NCBI RefSeq assembly: GCF_034555965.1
Contig: NZ_JAYDCK010000003.1
Coordinates: 2,666,001 to 2,730,000, forward strand
Direction of reading: 5' to 3'
Length of the DNA stretch: 64,000 nt
DNA from: Aquicoccus sp. G2-2
Lineage (GTDB): Bacteria; Pseudomonadota; Alphaproteobacteria; Rhodobacterales; Rhodobacteraceae
The position numbers and the translations under genes were made by a program. Below are positions 47,823 through 57,230 of the stretch, one piece after another (the stretch's first letter is position 1; each line of letters begins with the position of its first letter). Below the pieces are notes generated by a model, which saw only the letters and a program-made list of their open reading frames with translations, was not told where the DNA came from and did no database searches.

Positions 47823-50270
47823 ATGCCCACCCTTCCCAGTCATGCCCGCGTCGTCATCATCGGCGGTGGCGTCATCGGTTGCTCCGTCGCCTATCACCTG
47901 ACCAAGCTCGGTTGGGCAGACGTTGTTTTGCTCGAACGCAAACAACTCACCTCCGGCACCACTTGGCACGCCGCCGGGCTGATCGCGCAGTTGCGCAACT
48001 CCGCCAACATGACTCGCCTCGCCAAATATACGCAGGAACTCTACGGCGAGCTTGAAGAGGAAACTGGCATCGCCACCGGCTTCCGCCGTACCGGCTCGAT
48101 CAACGTGGCGCTCACCGATGAACGCCGCGAAGAATACTTCCGCCAAGCCGACATGGCCCGCGCCTTCGGAGTGGAGGTCGAAAAGATCACCCCCGATGAG
48201 GTCAAGGCCCGCTACCCGCACCTCAACATTGATGGCGTCAAGGCCGGCGTCTGGCTTCCACTCGACGGGCAGGGCGACCCGGCCAATATCGCGCTCGCCA
48301 TGGCCAAGGGCGCCCGCCAACGCGGCGCGCTTATTCAGGAACATGTTTTAGTCTCTAACATCGCCAAAAATGGCCCTCGCGTCACCGGCGTCGATTGGCA
48401 GGGCGATGATGGCACAACCGGCCATATCACCTGCGAGATGATCGTGAACTGCGCAGGAATGTGGGGCCATCAGGTCGGGCGCATGGCGGGCGTCAACGTG
48501 CCGCTGCAAGCCTGCGAGCATTTCTATATCGTCTCCGAACCGATCAAAGACCTCAAACATCTGCCAGTGCTGCGCGTGCCCGACGAATGCGCCTATTACA
48601 AGGAAGACGCCGGAAAGATGATGCTCGGCGCATTCGAACCACAGGCAAAGCCCTGGGGCATGGCTGGCATCCCCGAGGATTTCGAATTTGACCAACTGCC
48701 CGAAGATTTCGACCATTTCGAACCGATCCTCGAATGGGCCGTAAACCGCATGCCGATGCTGGCCGAGGCGGGCATTCACACCTTCTTCAACGGCCCCGAA
48801 AGCTTCACCCCGGATGACGCCTATCATCTCGGCCTCGCGCCGGGGATGGAAAACGTCTGGGTCGCCGCCGGGTTCAACTCAATCGGCATCCAATCCGCTG
48901 GCGGCGCAGGCATGGCGCTGGCCGAATGGATGGAGAGCGGCGAAAAACCGTTTGACCTTGGCGATGTCGATATCGCCCGGATGGAGCCGTTTCAGGGCAA
49001 CAAGACTTACCTCTATGAACGCGCGACCGAAGCACTCGGCCTGCTTTATGCCGATCATTTCCCCTACCGTCAGAAAACCACCGCACGCGGTATCCGCCGC
49101 ACCCCGTTCCACGAGCAACTCAAGGCCAATGGCGCGGTGTTTGGTGAACTGTCCGGTTGGGAGCGCGCCAACTGGTTCGCCGACGCGGGGCAGGACCGCG
49201 CCTATGCCTATACATGGGGCCGCCAGAACTGGTTCGAAAACGCCGCGCGCGAACACCGCGCCGTGCGCGAAAATGTCGGGCTCTACGATATGTCCTCCTT
49301 CGGCAAATTGCGCATTGAAGGACCGGACGCCGAAAGCTTCCTCAACCGCATGTGCGGCGCCAACATGAGCGTCCCGCCGGGCAAGATCGTCTATACCCAG
49401 ATGCTCAATTCACGCGCCGGGATAGAGGCTGACATCACCATCACCCGCCTTTCCGAAACCGTCTATCTCATGGTCACTCCCGCCGCCACCCGGCTTGCCG
49501 ATGAAACGCGCCTCAGGCGGCATTTGGGCGAGTTTAGAGTCACAATTACCAACACGACCGCCGCCGAAGGCATCCTCGCCGTGATGGGGCCGAACGCCCG
49601 CGCCCTGCTGGAAAAAGTCTCCCCAGCGGACTTCTCCAACGCCGCCAACCCGTTCGGCACCGCGCAAGAGATCGAGCTTGGCATGGGCCTCGCCCGCGCG
49701 CACCGGGTCTCTTACGTTGGTGAGCTTGGCTGGGAAATCTACGTCTCGTCCGACATGGCCGCGCATGTCTTTGAAACGCTGCACGACGCCGGGCAAGACA
49801 TCGGGCTTAAACTCTGCGGGATGCACATGATGGACAGTTGCCGCATCGAAAAGGCCTTCCGCCATTTCGGCCACGACATCACCGCCGAAGATCATGTAAT
49901 CGACGCAGGTCTTGGGTTTGCCGTCGATACGTCCAAACCCGATTTCATCGGTCGTGAGGCCGTGCTGTCGCGCCGCGAAACCGGCCCCGAAGCACGCATG
50001 GTCCAGTTTCTGCTCCACGACACCGAGCCGCTGCTCTATCATAATGAGCCGATCCTGCGAGATGGTGAGATCGTCGGTTACCTTTCGTCCGGCGCCTACG
50101 GGCATACTCTGGGCGCGGCTGTCGGCATGGGATACGTGCCCTGCAAGGGCGAATCCGCCGCAGCGGTTCTCGGCTCAAGCTATGAAATCGACGTGGTCGG
50201 CACCCGAATCAAAGCCACGGCCTCGCTTAAACCACTCTACGACCCGAAATCGGACCGCCCGAAAGCCTAA
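47823..50270 (+). CDS. FAD-dependent dehydrogenase with GcvT domain (dimethylglycine/sarcosine type), second copy
   Basis: 815 residues, exactly the length of the first copy. VVIIGGGVIGCSVAYHLTKLG and TWHAAG (His near residue 49) are shared, and the GcvT half includes AVMGPNARALLEK and YVGELGWEIYVSS. The two differ widely in sequence outside motifs, so they probably handle different N-methyl substrates (for example dimethylglycine against sarcosine). The ribosome-binding site AACAGGAG lies before ATG 47823. No sarcosine oxidase subunits or glycine-cleavage genes adjoin. Confidence 0.88.
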   Translation: MPTLPSHARVVIIGGGVIGCSVAYHLTKLGWADVVLLERKQLTSGTTWHAAGLIAQLRNSANMTRLAKYTQELYGELEEETGIATGFRRTGSINVALTDERREEYFRQADMARAFGVEVEKITPDEVKARYPHLNIDGVKAGVWLPLDGQGDPANIALAMAKGARQRGALIQEHVLVSNIAKNGPRVTGVDWQGDDGTTGHITCEMIVNCAGMWGHQVGRMAGVNVPLQACEHFYIVSEPIKDLKHLPVLRVPDECAYYKEDAGKMMLGAFEPQAKPWGMAGIPEDFEFDQLPEDFDHFEPILEWAVNRMPMLAEAGIHTFFNGPESFTPDDAYHLGLAPGMENVWVAAGFNSIGIQSAGGAGMALAEWMESGEKPFDLGDVDIARMEPFQGNKTYLYERATEALGLLYADHFPYRQKTTARGIRRTPFHEQLKANGAVFGELSGWERANWFADAGQDRAYAYTWGRQNWFENAAREHRAVRENVGLYDMSSFGKLRIEGPDAESFLNRMCGANMSVPPGKIVYTQMLNSRAGIEADITITRLSETVYLMVTPAATRLADETRLRRHLGEFRVTITNTTAAEGILAVMGPNARALLEKVSPADFSNAANPFGTAQEIELGMGLARAHRVSYVGELGWEIYVSSDMAAHVFETLHDAGQDIGLKLCGMHMMDSCRIEKAFRHFGHDITAEDHVIDAGLGFAVDTSKPDFIGREAVLSRRETGPEARMVQFLLHDTEPLLYHNEPILRDGEIVGYLSSGAYGHTLGAAVGMGYVPCKGESAAAVLGSSYEIDVVGTRIKATASLKPLYDPKSDRPKA

Positions 50271-50335
50271 GCAACCCCCTCTGGACCCCCCTTCGCCGGG
50301 CGCTAAGGCTCTCCGGGTGAAGAGGGACCACGCCA

Positions 50336-51238
50336 ATGCTCGACAACCGCGATACACCGCAAGGGCTCGCCTATGCCATCGCCGCCTACATGCTTTGGGG
50401 CTTCCTGCCGCTCTACATGAAGGCCATGGCGCATATTCCGGCCACCGAAATCGTTGCCCACCGGGTTATCTGGTCAGTGCCGATTGCCGGTGCGCTGCTT
50501 GTCATACTCAAACGCACCGACAGCATCCGCGCCGCACTGCAAAGCCCGCGCACGCTTGCCATGGGGGCGCTGACCGCCACCCTCGTCTCGATCAACTGGG
50601 GCATTTATGTCTGGGCCATCGCCAAGGGCCACACGCTTGACGCCGCGCTCGGCTATTACATCAACCCGCTGTTTTCCGTCCTGCTGGGCGCGCTCCTGCT
50701 GGGCGAACGCCTGTCACGCCTGCAAATCTTCGCCATCGCGCTTGCCGCCTGTGCCGTCGTTGTCCTCACCATCGACAACGGCCATTTGCCTTGGGTCGCC
50801 CTTGGGCTCACCTTCTCGTGGGGCTGCTACGCGTTCTTCAAGAAATCGCTGCCAATAGGCCCTAATCAGGGCTTTTTGCTCGAAGTTCTGCTGCTGACTC
50901 CTCCGGCGCTGGTCTATCTCGGCTGGATCGGCAGCACTGGGAATGCACATTTCTCCGGCGGGTGGAACATTGCGCTGCTGCTCGGCTGCGGGGTGGTCAC
51001 CGCGGTGCCGCTCTTGCTATATGCCAATGGCGCGAAGCGGCTCAAACTCTCCACCATTGGCATTCTGCAATACATAACACCGACAATGATCATGCTGTTC
51101 GGCGTCTTCGCGTTCGGAGAGCCCTTCGGCCCCGCCCGGATGATCGCCTTTCCGCTGATCTGGCTGGCGCTGATGCTCTACACCGCCTCGATGTTGCAAC
51201 AACACCGCGCCGCCCGCCGCGCCACCGCTGGACTCTAG
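50336..51238 (+). CDS. rarD: RarD/EamA-family transporter
   Basis: 300-residue inner-membrane protein with about ten hydrophobic segments in two EamA repeats. Opens with GLAYAIAAYMLWGFLPLYMKA, the RarD form, and has ALGYYINPLFSVLLG and YITPTMIMLFGVF at the repeat centres. Presumably exports a small metabolite; the substrate is not known. Confidence 0.88.
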   Translation: MLDNRDTPQGLAYAIAAYMLWGFLPLYMKAMAHIPATEIVAHRVIWSVPIAGALLVILKRTDSIRAALQSPRTLAMGALTATLVSINWGIYVWAIAKGHTLDAALGYYINPLFSVLLGALLLGERLSRLQIFAIALAACAVVVLTIDNGHLPWVALGLTFSWGCYAFFKKSLPIGPNQGFLLEVLLLTPPALVYLGWIGSTGNAHFSGGWNIALLLGCGVVTAVPLLLYANGAKRLKLSTIGILQYITPTMIMLFGVFAFGEPFGPARMIAFPLIWLALMLYTASMLQQHRAARRATAGL

Positions 51239-51242
51239 GCAG

Positions 51243-52089
51243 ATGACCAAAACGCTTTTCACCTTTGGCCATGGCTATACCGCCGCCGCCCTTGCCCGCC
51301 AACTTGTGCCGCAAGGATGGCGGCTCCTCGGCACATCCCGCACGGAAGAGGGCTGCGCGCGGATCAAGGCACAAGGCGTCACTCCCCTGCACTTTCCGGG
51401 GTTGATCTCCGCCCTGCGCTTGCGGCGGCAACCCATCTGCTGATCTGCGCCGCTCCGGGGGATCTGGCGATCCGCTGCTTACCGAAACAGGCTCTGATAT
51501 TGGCCAACTCGCGCCAAATCTCGAATGGGTCGGTTATCTTTCCACCACCGGCGTTTACGGCGACCATGCGGGCGGCTGGGTCGATGAAACCACCCCGCTC
51601 ACCCCCGCCACCACCCGCGGCGAGGCCCGCGTCATGGCTGAATCACAATGGCAGGCCCAGCGCCTGCCTTTGCATATCTTCCGCCTTGCCGGGATCTACG
51701 GCCCCGGCCGCACGCCCTTTGCCCGGCTGCGCGCAGGCACCGCACGGCGAATCATCAAACCGGGGCAGGTGTTTTCGCGCATCCATGTGGACGACATCGC
51801 TCAGGCGCTCATCGCTTCCATCGCCCGGCCCAACCCCGGCGCGCTCTACAATATCTGCGACGATGAACCCGCCCCGCCGCAGGACGTCATCACCTACGCC
51901 GCGCACCTCCTTGGCCTGCCCCCACCGCCGGAAGAAACCTTCGCCACCGCAGAAATGTCCGCCATGGCGCGCAGCTTTTATGCCGAATCAAAGCGCGTGC
52001 GAAATAACCGGATGAAAGAAGAGCTAGGCGTGAAACTGCTCTACCCGACCTACCGCGACGGGCTGCGCGCATTGCTCACCACCACATAG
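51243..52089 (+). CDS. NAD-dependent epimerase/SDR-family protein (YeeZ-like); two frameshifts
   Basis: Restored length about 282 residues. Starts FGHGYTAAALARQLVPQG, a cofactor-binding motif. Frame loss 1 is at the G4 run 51398-51401 and frame loss 2 at the G5 run 51457-51461. One added G at each gives AAPGGSGDPLLTETGSD, then WVGYLSTTGVYGDHAGG and FRLAGIYGPGR, standard for the family. Read literally, it splits into three overlapping frames. Two independent losses at G runs in one short gene point to systematic base-calling loss. Function unknown; convergent with dxs. Confidence 0.78.
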
Positions 52090-52095
52090 CCGCGC

Positions 52096-54024
52096 TCAGG
52101 CGCGCTTGCCCGCCAATTGCGCCACGCCAAGAACATCAAGCACCTTGGCTTCGATCTGTGGCGCGTTCAGGCCCGCTTCGTCATACATCTCCGCTGGCCC
52201 GGCCTGATCTATAAACGCATCGGGCAGCACCATAGCGCGGAATTTCAGGCCCGCATCAAACACGCCCTCATCGCTCAAAAGCTGTGCAACGTGACTGCCG
52301 AACCCGCCAACCGCGCCCTCCTCGATGGTGATCAGCGCCTCATGCTCTGCCGCCAGCCGCAGGATCAGCTCCCGGTCCAGCGGCTTGGCAAAGCGCGCAT
52401 CGGCCACGCTGGGCGAAATGCCCTTTGCCTCCAGCGATTCTACCGCCTTCATGACCTCCACCAGCCGCGCACCATAGCTCAGGATTGCCACCCGTTTGCC
52501 TTCGCGGATCATCCGACCCCGGCCAATCTCAAGCGGCACGGCCTGTTCCGGCATCTCCACGCCCGCGCCTTCGCCGCGCGGATAACGAAACGCTATCGGC
52601 CCGCTGTCATGCGCCGCTGCCGTGGCGACCATGTGCTTCAACTCGGCCTCGTCCGCCGCCGCCATCACCACCATGTTGGGCAGGCAGGCCATATAACCAA
52701 TATCGAACGCCCCGGCATGGGTCGCCCCATCCGCGCCAACCAACCCGGCCCGGTCAATCGCAAAGCGCACCGGCAGGTTTTGCAGCGCCACATCATGCAC
52801 CACCTGATCATAGCCGCGTTGCAGGAAGGTCGAATAGATCGCGCAAAACGGCTTCATCCCCGCCGCAGCCAGCCCACCGCAGAATGTCACCCCGTGCTGT
52901 TCGGCAATTGAGACATCAAAGCACCGGCTGGGATACCTCTCCGCCATCAGGTTCAAGCCAGTGCCATCCGGCATTGCCGCCGTCACCGCGCAAATCTTGT
53001 CATCCTTGGCGGCAAGCTCCACCAATGTCTGCCCGAACACGCTGGTATAGCTTGGCGCGTTCGACGGCGTCTTCTTCTGCTCTCCGGTCAGCACGTCGAA
53101 TTTCGCCGTGGCATGGCCCTTGTCGCTGGCCCGTTCGGCAGGCGGGAAACCTTTGCCTTTCTTGGTCAGCACATGAATCAAAATCGGCCCCGTCGCCCGC
53201 GCCTTTACCGTGCGTAGCACCGGCAAAAGCTGGTCGAGATCATGCCCGTCGATCGGCCCGACATAGGAAAAACCCAACTCCTCGAACAATGTCCCGCCGA
53301 CGGTCATGCCCTTAAGCATGTCCTTGGCCCGCTTGGCACCTTCGCGAAATGGCCCCGGCAACAGGCTCACCGCGCCCTTGGCGGCGGCCTTGAATTCCTG
53401 AAACGGCGCTTCGGCATAAAGCCGGCTCAGGTAGGATGAAAACGCCCCCACCGGCGGTGCGATGCTCATATCATTATCGTTCAGGATCACGATCAGCCGC
53501 TTTTTCAAAGCACCTGCATTATTCATCGCCTCGAACGCCATACCGGCACTCATCGCGCCATCACCGATCACCGCAATCGCATCGCCCAGCCCCTCCGGGC
53601 AAGCCCCGCCCAGATCGCGCCCGACGGCAAAGCCGAGCGCCGCACTGATCGAGGTTGACGAATGCGCCGCGCCGAACGGATCATAAGGGCTTTCGCTGCG
53701 CTTGGTGAACCCGCTCAACCCGCCCTTCTGGCGCAGCGTCCTGATCCGCTCCCGCCGCCCGGTCAGGATCTTGTGCGGATAACTCTGGTGACTGACATCC
53801 CAGACGATCTTGTCTTTCGGCGCATCGAAGATCGCGTGCAGCGCCACGGTAAGCTCAACCACGCCAAGCCCGGCGCCAAGATGGCCACCGGTCTCGCTCA
53901 CCGCGGAAATTGTCTCGGCGCGCAGCTCACCAGCGAGCTGTTTCAACTCGGCATCGCTCAGCCGCTTCATGTCGCCGGGCAGATGCACGGTATCCAAAAG
54001 CGGTGTCTGTGGTCGATCAGCCAT
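52096..54024 (-). CDS. dxs: 1-deoxy-D-xylulose-5-phosphate synthase
   Basis: First enzyme of the MEP isoprenoid pathway; 642 residues. Thiamine-binding [13 protein letters not shown], with the N-terminal [16 protein letters not shown] and [12 protein letters not shown], and the C-terminal transketolase region [15 protein letters not shown]. Located next to ispA and xseB, a conserved alphaproteobacterial order in the same direction. Complete. Confidence 0.97.
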   Translation of the reverse strand: MADRPQTPLLDTVHLPGDMKRLSDAELKQLAGELRAETISAVSETGGHLGAGLGVVELTVALHAIFDAPKDKIVWDVSHQSYPHKILTGRRERIRTLRQKGGLSGFTKRSESPYDPFGAAHSSTSISAALGFAVGRDLGGACPEGLGDAIAVIGDGAMSAGMAFEAMNNAGALKKRLIVILNDNDMSIAPPVGAFSSYLSRLYAEAPFQEFKAAAKGAVSLLPGPFREGAKRAKDMLKGMTVGGTLFEELGFSYVGPIDGHDLDQLLPVLRTVKARATGPILIHVLTKKGKGFPPAERASDKGHATAKFDVLTGEQKKTPSNAPSYTSVFGQTLVELAAKDDKICAVTAAMPDGTGLNLMAERYPSRCFDVSIAEQHGVTFCGGLAAAGMKPFCAIYSTFLQRGYDQVVHDVALQNLPVRFAIDRAGLVGADGATHAGAFDIGYMACLPNMVVMAAADEAELKHMVATAAAHDSGPIAFRYPRGEGAGVEMPEQAVPLEIGRGRMIREGKRVAILSYGARLVEVMKAVESLEAKGISPSVADARFAKPLDRELILRLAAEHEALITIEEGAVGGFGSHVAQLLSDEGVFDAGLKFRAMVLPDAFIDQAGPAEMYDEAGLNAPQIEAKVLDVLGVAQLAGKRA

Positions 54025-54054
54025 GGCTCTCTCGGGCTTCCTTTGCGGGCACTA

Positions 54055-54924
54055 TCACGTCCGGCGCGAAATAACGAAGCGCGCAGCCTCGCGCAAGCTC
54101 TCCGCTTTGTCACCATAGGACGATAAAGCTTCACAAGCCGTTTCCACAAGCTCCGCCGCGCGGTGTTTCGCCTCATCAAGCCCCAACAGCGAAACAAACG
54201 TGGCCTTCCCGGCCTCTTCGTCCTTACCCACGGCCTTGCCCATCTCTTCGGCGTGGCCTTCCACGTCAAGCACGTCATCGGCAATCTGAAACGCCAGCCC
54301 CAGCGCGTCGCCATACGCGGTGAGCGGCGCCACATCCGCCTGCGCCAACCGCGCTCCGGCGCAAGCCGACCAAGTGATCAACGCCCCGGTCTTGCCCGCC
54401 TGAAGTTGGGTGATTTCGGCCAAGGTCAGCGGCGCTTCTGCACTCTCCGCCGCGATATCAAGCGCCTGACCCAACACCATGCCACGCACGCCCGCCGCCT
54501 CAGCCATGCTCAACACCAGATCGGCGCGCACACCAGCATCCGTGCTGCATTCCGACCGCGCCAGCACCTCAAAGCAAAGCGCCTGCAGCGCATCCCCCGC
54601 CAGCACTGCGGTTGCTTCATCCCATTGCCGATGCACCGTCGGCAACCCACGTCGAATGTCGTCATCGTCCATGCACGGCAGATCGTCATGCACCAAACTA
54701 TAGGCATGCAGGCATTCCACCGCGCTCGCCGCCCAAAGCGCCTGTGCGTCGTCAATGTCATGCAAACGCGCGCTTTCAATCACCAGACAGGCGCGCAGCC
54801 GTTTGCCGCCGCCACTGGCATAACGCATCGCCTCAGCCACCGGCGCTTCGCCCAAGCCTGCCATGACCTCGCGCAGATGCGCCGCGATCAGGGTTTGAAC
54901 CTCGTCCAGACGTTTCTCGAACAC
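54055..54924 (-). CDS. ispA: Polyprenyl (farnesyl/geranylgeranyl-type) diphosphate synthase
   Basis: 289 residues. First Asp-rich motif DDLPCMDDDD at residues 80-89; second in QIADDVLD near residue 218. Chain extension of isoprenoids made from Dxs products. GTG start at 54924, immediately after the xseB stop, which suggests coupling. The short form and spacing of the first motif fit FPP synthase. Confidence 0.93.
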   Translation of the reverse strand: MFEKRLDEVQTLIAAHLREVMAGLGEAPVAEAMRYASGGGKRLRACLVIESARLHDIDDAQALWAASAVECLHAYSLVHDDLPCMDDDDIRRGLPTVHRQWDEATAVLAGDALQALCFEVLARSECSTDAGVRADLVLSMAEAAGVRGMVLGQALDIAAESAEAPLTLAEITQLQAGKTGALITWSACAGARLAQADVAPLTAYGDALGLAFQIADDVLDVEGHAEEMGKAVGKDEEAGKATFVSLLGLDEAKHRAAELVETACEALSSYGDKAESLREAARFVISRRT

Positions 54925-55167
54925 TTAAAGCCCCTCGACCGGCTTCAACCCGGTCGGGTTGCCCTCTGCGTCAAGGGTGATCGCGGCCACCTTTTCCTCG
55001 GCATCCTTCAGCTTGGCTTCGCAGCGTTTTTTCAACTCTGCACCGCGCTCATAAAGCTTGATCGAATCATCAAGCGCGACATCACCGCTCTCCAGGTTGC
55101 CGACAACCTGCTCAAGCTCGGCCATCGCCTCTTCAAACGTCATTTCCGAAACCGGCCGTTCGCTCAT
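54925..55167 (-). CDS. xseB: Exodeoxyribonuclease VII small subunit
   Basis: 80 residues with the family pattern TFEEAMAELEQVVGNLESGDVALDDSIKLYERG (split here only by my wording) and a helical C-terminus. Partner XseA is not in the window. Directly precedes ispA. Confidence 0.95.
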   Translation of the reverse strand: MSERPVSEMTFEEAMAELEQVVGNLESGDVALDDSIKLYERGAELKKRCEAKLKDAEEKVAAITLDAEGNPTGLKPVEGL

Positions 55168-55264
55168 CTTTCACCCTCCGCAGGATTGTCGCGCCACCAT
55201 AGCGATGCGCCCGCCGGGGTTCAATTCGGTTGACGCCATGCGCAGCGACAGGAAAGCTTGGCGC

Positions 55265-56227
55265 ATGGATATTCTCGGTCAGGACAACATCGCGCTCCAC
55301 CCCGAAGCGGCGCTTGCGGCCCTTGCGCGGCTTGAATCGCTGATCGGCAAGCTTGGCCTCGTGGCAGAGGCTGAAGAGGCCCTGCGTCTTGTCCCCGGCA
55401 AACGCGCGGTCTTCGCCGGGCGCATGGCGGGGCAAGACGCAGTGTTCCGCCTGCCGCTTGATGCCGCACATATCAAAAGCTTCGCCGCCGAATGGGCGGA
55501 GCTGACCCGCGCGCACGCCTATCTGCGCTCAGGTGAAAACCAAGTGCCCGAACCGCTCTATTTCGACCCTGATACAGGGCTTTTTGTCACAACCCGCGCG
55601 CCCGGCACGCCGCTGCTCACCCATATGTGGCGCATTGAAGCGCCCGCGCGCGCACCGCTTGTCGCGCGCGCCGCCGGATGGCTCCATGCCTATATGGCCC
55701 CCACCATCGAAACCCGCGGCGTTAATCGCCGCCCTTGGCGCAATTGGGCCGCCAAAGCCGCCGATAAACAGCCCCACGCCGCGCTACGCGAGATTGAATC
55801 CCGCATCCTGCAAAAGATGCACCAACTGTCGCGCAAAATGGGCGATCCGGACTGGCGCGTGGCCATCCCGCATGGTGATTTTCACCTCAACAACCTGATC
55901 GTGTCCGGCACTTGCCTTACCGGGGTCGACACCGGCGCTTCCAACCATGCGCCGATCTACAAGGATATGGCACGCGCACTGACCCACATGGCCCGCCGCG
56001 GGATGCTCCCCTCCGGCCGCCGCCGCTTTGGCGTCGATGAAGCCGCGCTCACAGCGTTCGCTGAAACCTTCGCCCTGTCCGAGACAGAGCAGACCGCCTT
56101 CCTGCCTTACCTGATCGCGTTTGAGACCCTGATAAAGGTCGAACACCCGCAAATGTCGGCTGAACGTATCGCCCACGCGCTCAGCATGTCCGAAGCCCTG
56201 TTTCAGGATCTCCGCCAGATCAGCTAA
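55265..56227 (+). CDS. Phosphotransferase (APH/aminoglycoside-kinase-like fold)
   Basis: About 320 residues. Catalytic loop HGDFHLNN (about residues 202-209) and the following VDTGAS take the place of the usual D-x-D/DxG pair; upstream, LVPGKRAVFAG is a weak nucleotide-loop candidate. Family members phosphorylate small hydroxylated compounds; nothing ties it to antibiotic resistance. Start at ATG 55265; an alternative ATG at 55238 adds nine residues. Confidence 0.7.
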   Translation: MDILGQDNIALHPEAALAALARLESLIGKLGLVAEAEEALRLVPGKRAVFAGRMAGQDAVFRLPLDAAHIKSFAAEWAELTRAHAYLRSGENQVPEPLYFDPDTGLFVTTRAPGTPLLTHMWRIEAPARAPLVARAAGWLHAYMAPTIETRGVNRRPWRNWAAKAADKQPHAALREIESRILQKMHQLSRKMGDPDWRVAIPHGDFHLNNLIVSGTCLTGVDTGASNHAPIYKDMARALTHMARRGMLPSGRRRFGVDEAALTAFAETFALSETEQTAFLPYLIAFETLIKVEHPQMSAERIAHALSMSEALFQDLRQIS

Positions 56228-56315
56228 CCACGAACACGCCGCAATAACAGCCTGCACCGGCACCACAATGGCCACAATCCTTGCGCCGATATGGCACGCG
56301 CGTCCTGATCCCGGC

Positions 56316-57230
56316 TCACCCTGCCGCCATCAATCCCTCTACATGGCGCTTCACACCCCTGCCCAACGCATCCAGGTCATACCCGCCTTCCAATACCGAA
56401 ACGAGCCGCCCGCCGCACTGCTCACTGGCCAGCGCACAAAGCCGGTCCGTCAACCATGCAAAATCGTCATCCGTCCAGTTGAGATTGGCCAACGGATCTT
56501 CCGCATGCGCATCAAACCCAGCCGAAACCAGAATAAGCTCCGGCGCAAATGCGGCGACACGCGGAAAAACCTTGCTCTCATACACCGCGCGCATCTCCTC
56601 GCCGCCACTCTCCGGCGCAAGCGGCAGGTTCAACACGTTATCATGCGCGCCGGTCTCGCTTTCGTCGCCGGTTCCGGGCCAAAGCGGCATTTGCTGCGAC
56701 GTCACAAACAGCGCACGCGGCTCATTCCAAAGCAGATCCTGCGTGCCGTTGCCATGATGCACGTCAAAATCAACCACCGCCACACGCGCCAACCCATGCC
56801 GCTCAAGCGCATGTTTGGCCGCGATAGAGACGTTTCCAAACAGGCAGAACCCCATCGGCGTCTCTGTTTCCGCATGATGACCGGGCGGGCGTGTGGCGAC
56901 AAAGGCGTTTGCCACGTCCCCGGCCAACACCGCATCCACCGCCGCCACCGCACCGCCCACTGCGCGCCGCGCCGCCTGCATCGACCCTTCAGACATCCAT
57001 GTATCCGCATCCAGCGCCCCGCGCCCATGCGCCGCGATTCGCTCAAGATAGGCTTGCGGATGGCAGAGCAGAATATCGTCATCCACACAAAGCGGCGCCT
57101 CGCGCCGGTCAAGCCCCTGAACATCTGCCAATGCGCGCTCGATCGCATGCAACCGCGCCACTTGTTCAGGATGGCCGGACGGGGTTTCATGGCTCAGACA
57201 ATCGGCATGGGTATAAAGCGCAGTGGTCAT
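56316..57230 (-). CDS. Histone-deacetylase-family amidohydrolase
   Basis: 304 residues. RPPGHHAET (catalytic His pair, about residue 120) and [11 protein letters not shown] (zinc Asp/His, about residue 153) are intact, and [12 protein letters not shown] provides the third metal Asp. Bacterial members deacetylate polyamines or acetoin-related compounds. The start overlaps the mutS stop (ATGA). Confidence 0.9.
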   Translation of the reverse strand: MTTALYTHADCLSHETPSGHPEQVARLHAIERALADVQGLDRREAPLCVDDDILLCHPQAYLERIAAHGRGALDADTWMSEGSMQAARRAVGGAVAAVDAVLAGDVANAFVATRPPGHHAETETPMGFCLFGNVSIAAKHALERHGLARVAVVDFDVHHGNGTQDLLWNEPRALFVTSQQMPLWPGTGDESETGAHDNVLNLPLAPESGGEEMRAVYESKVFPRVAAFAPELILVSAGFDAHAEDPLANLNWTDDDFAWLTDRLCALASEQCGGRLVSVLEGGYDLDALGRGVKRHVEGLMAAG

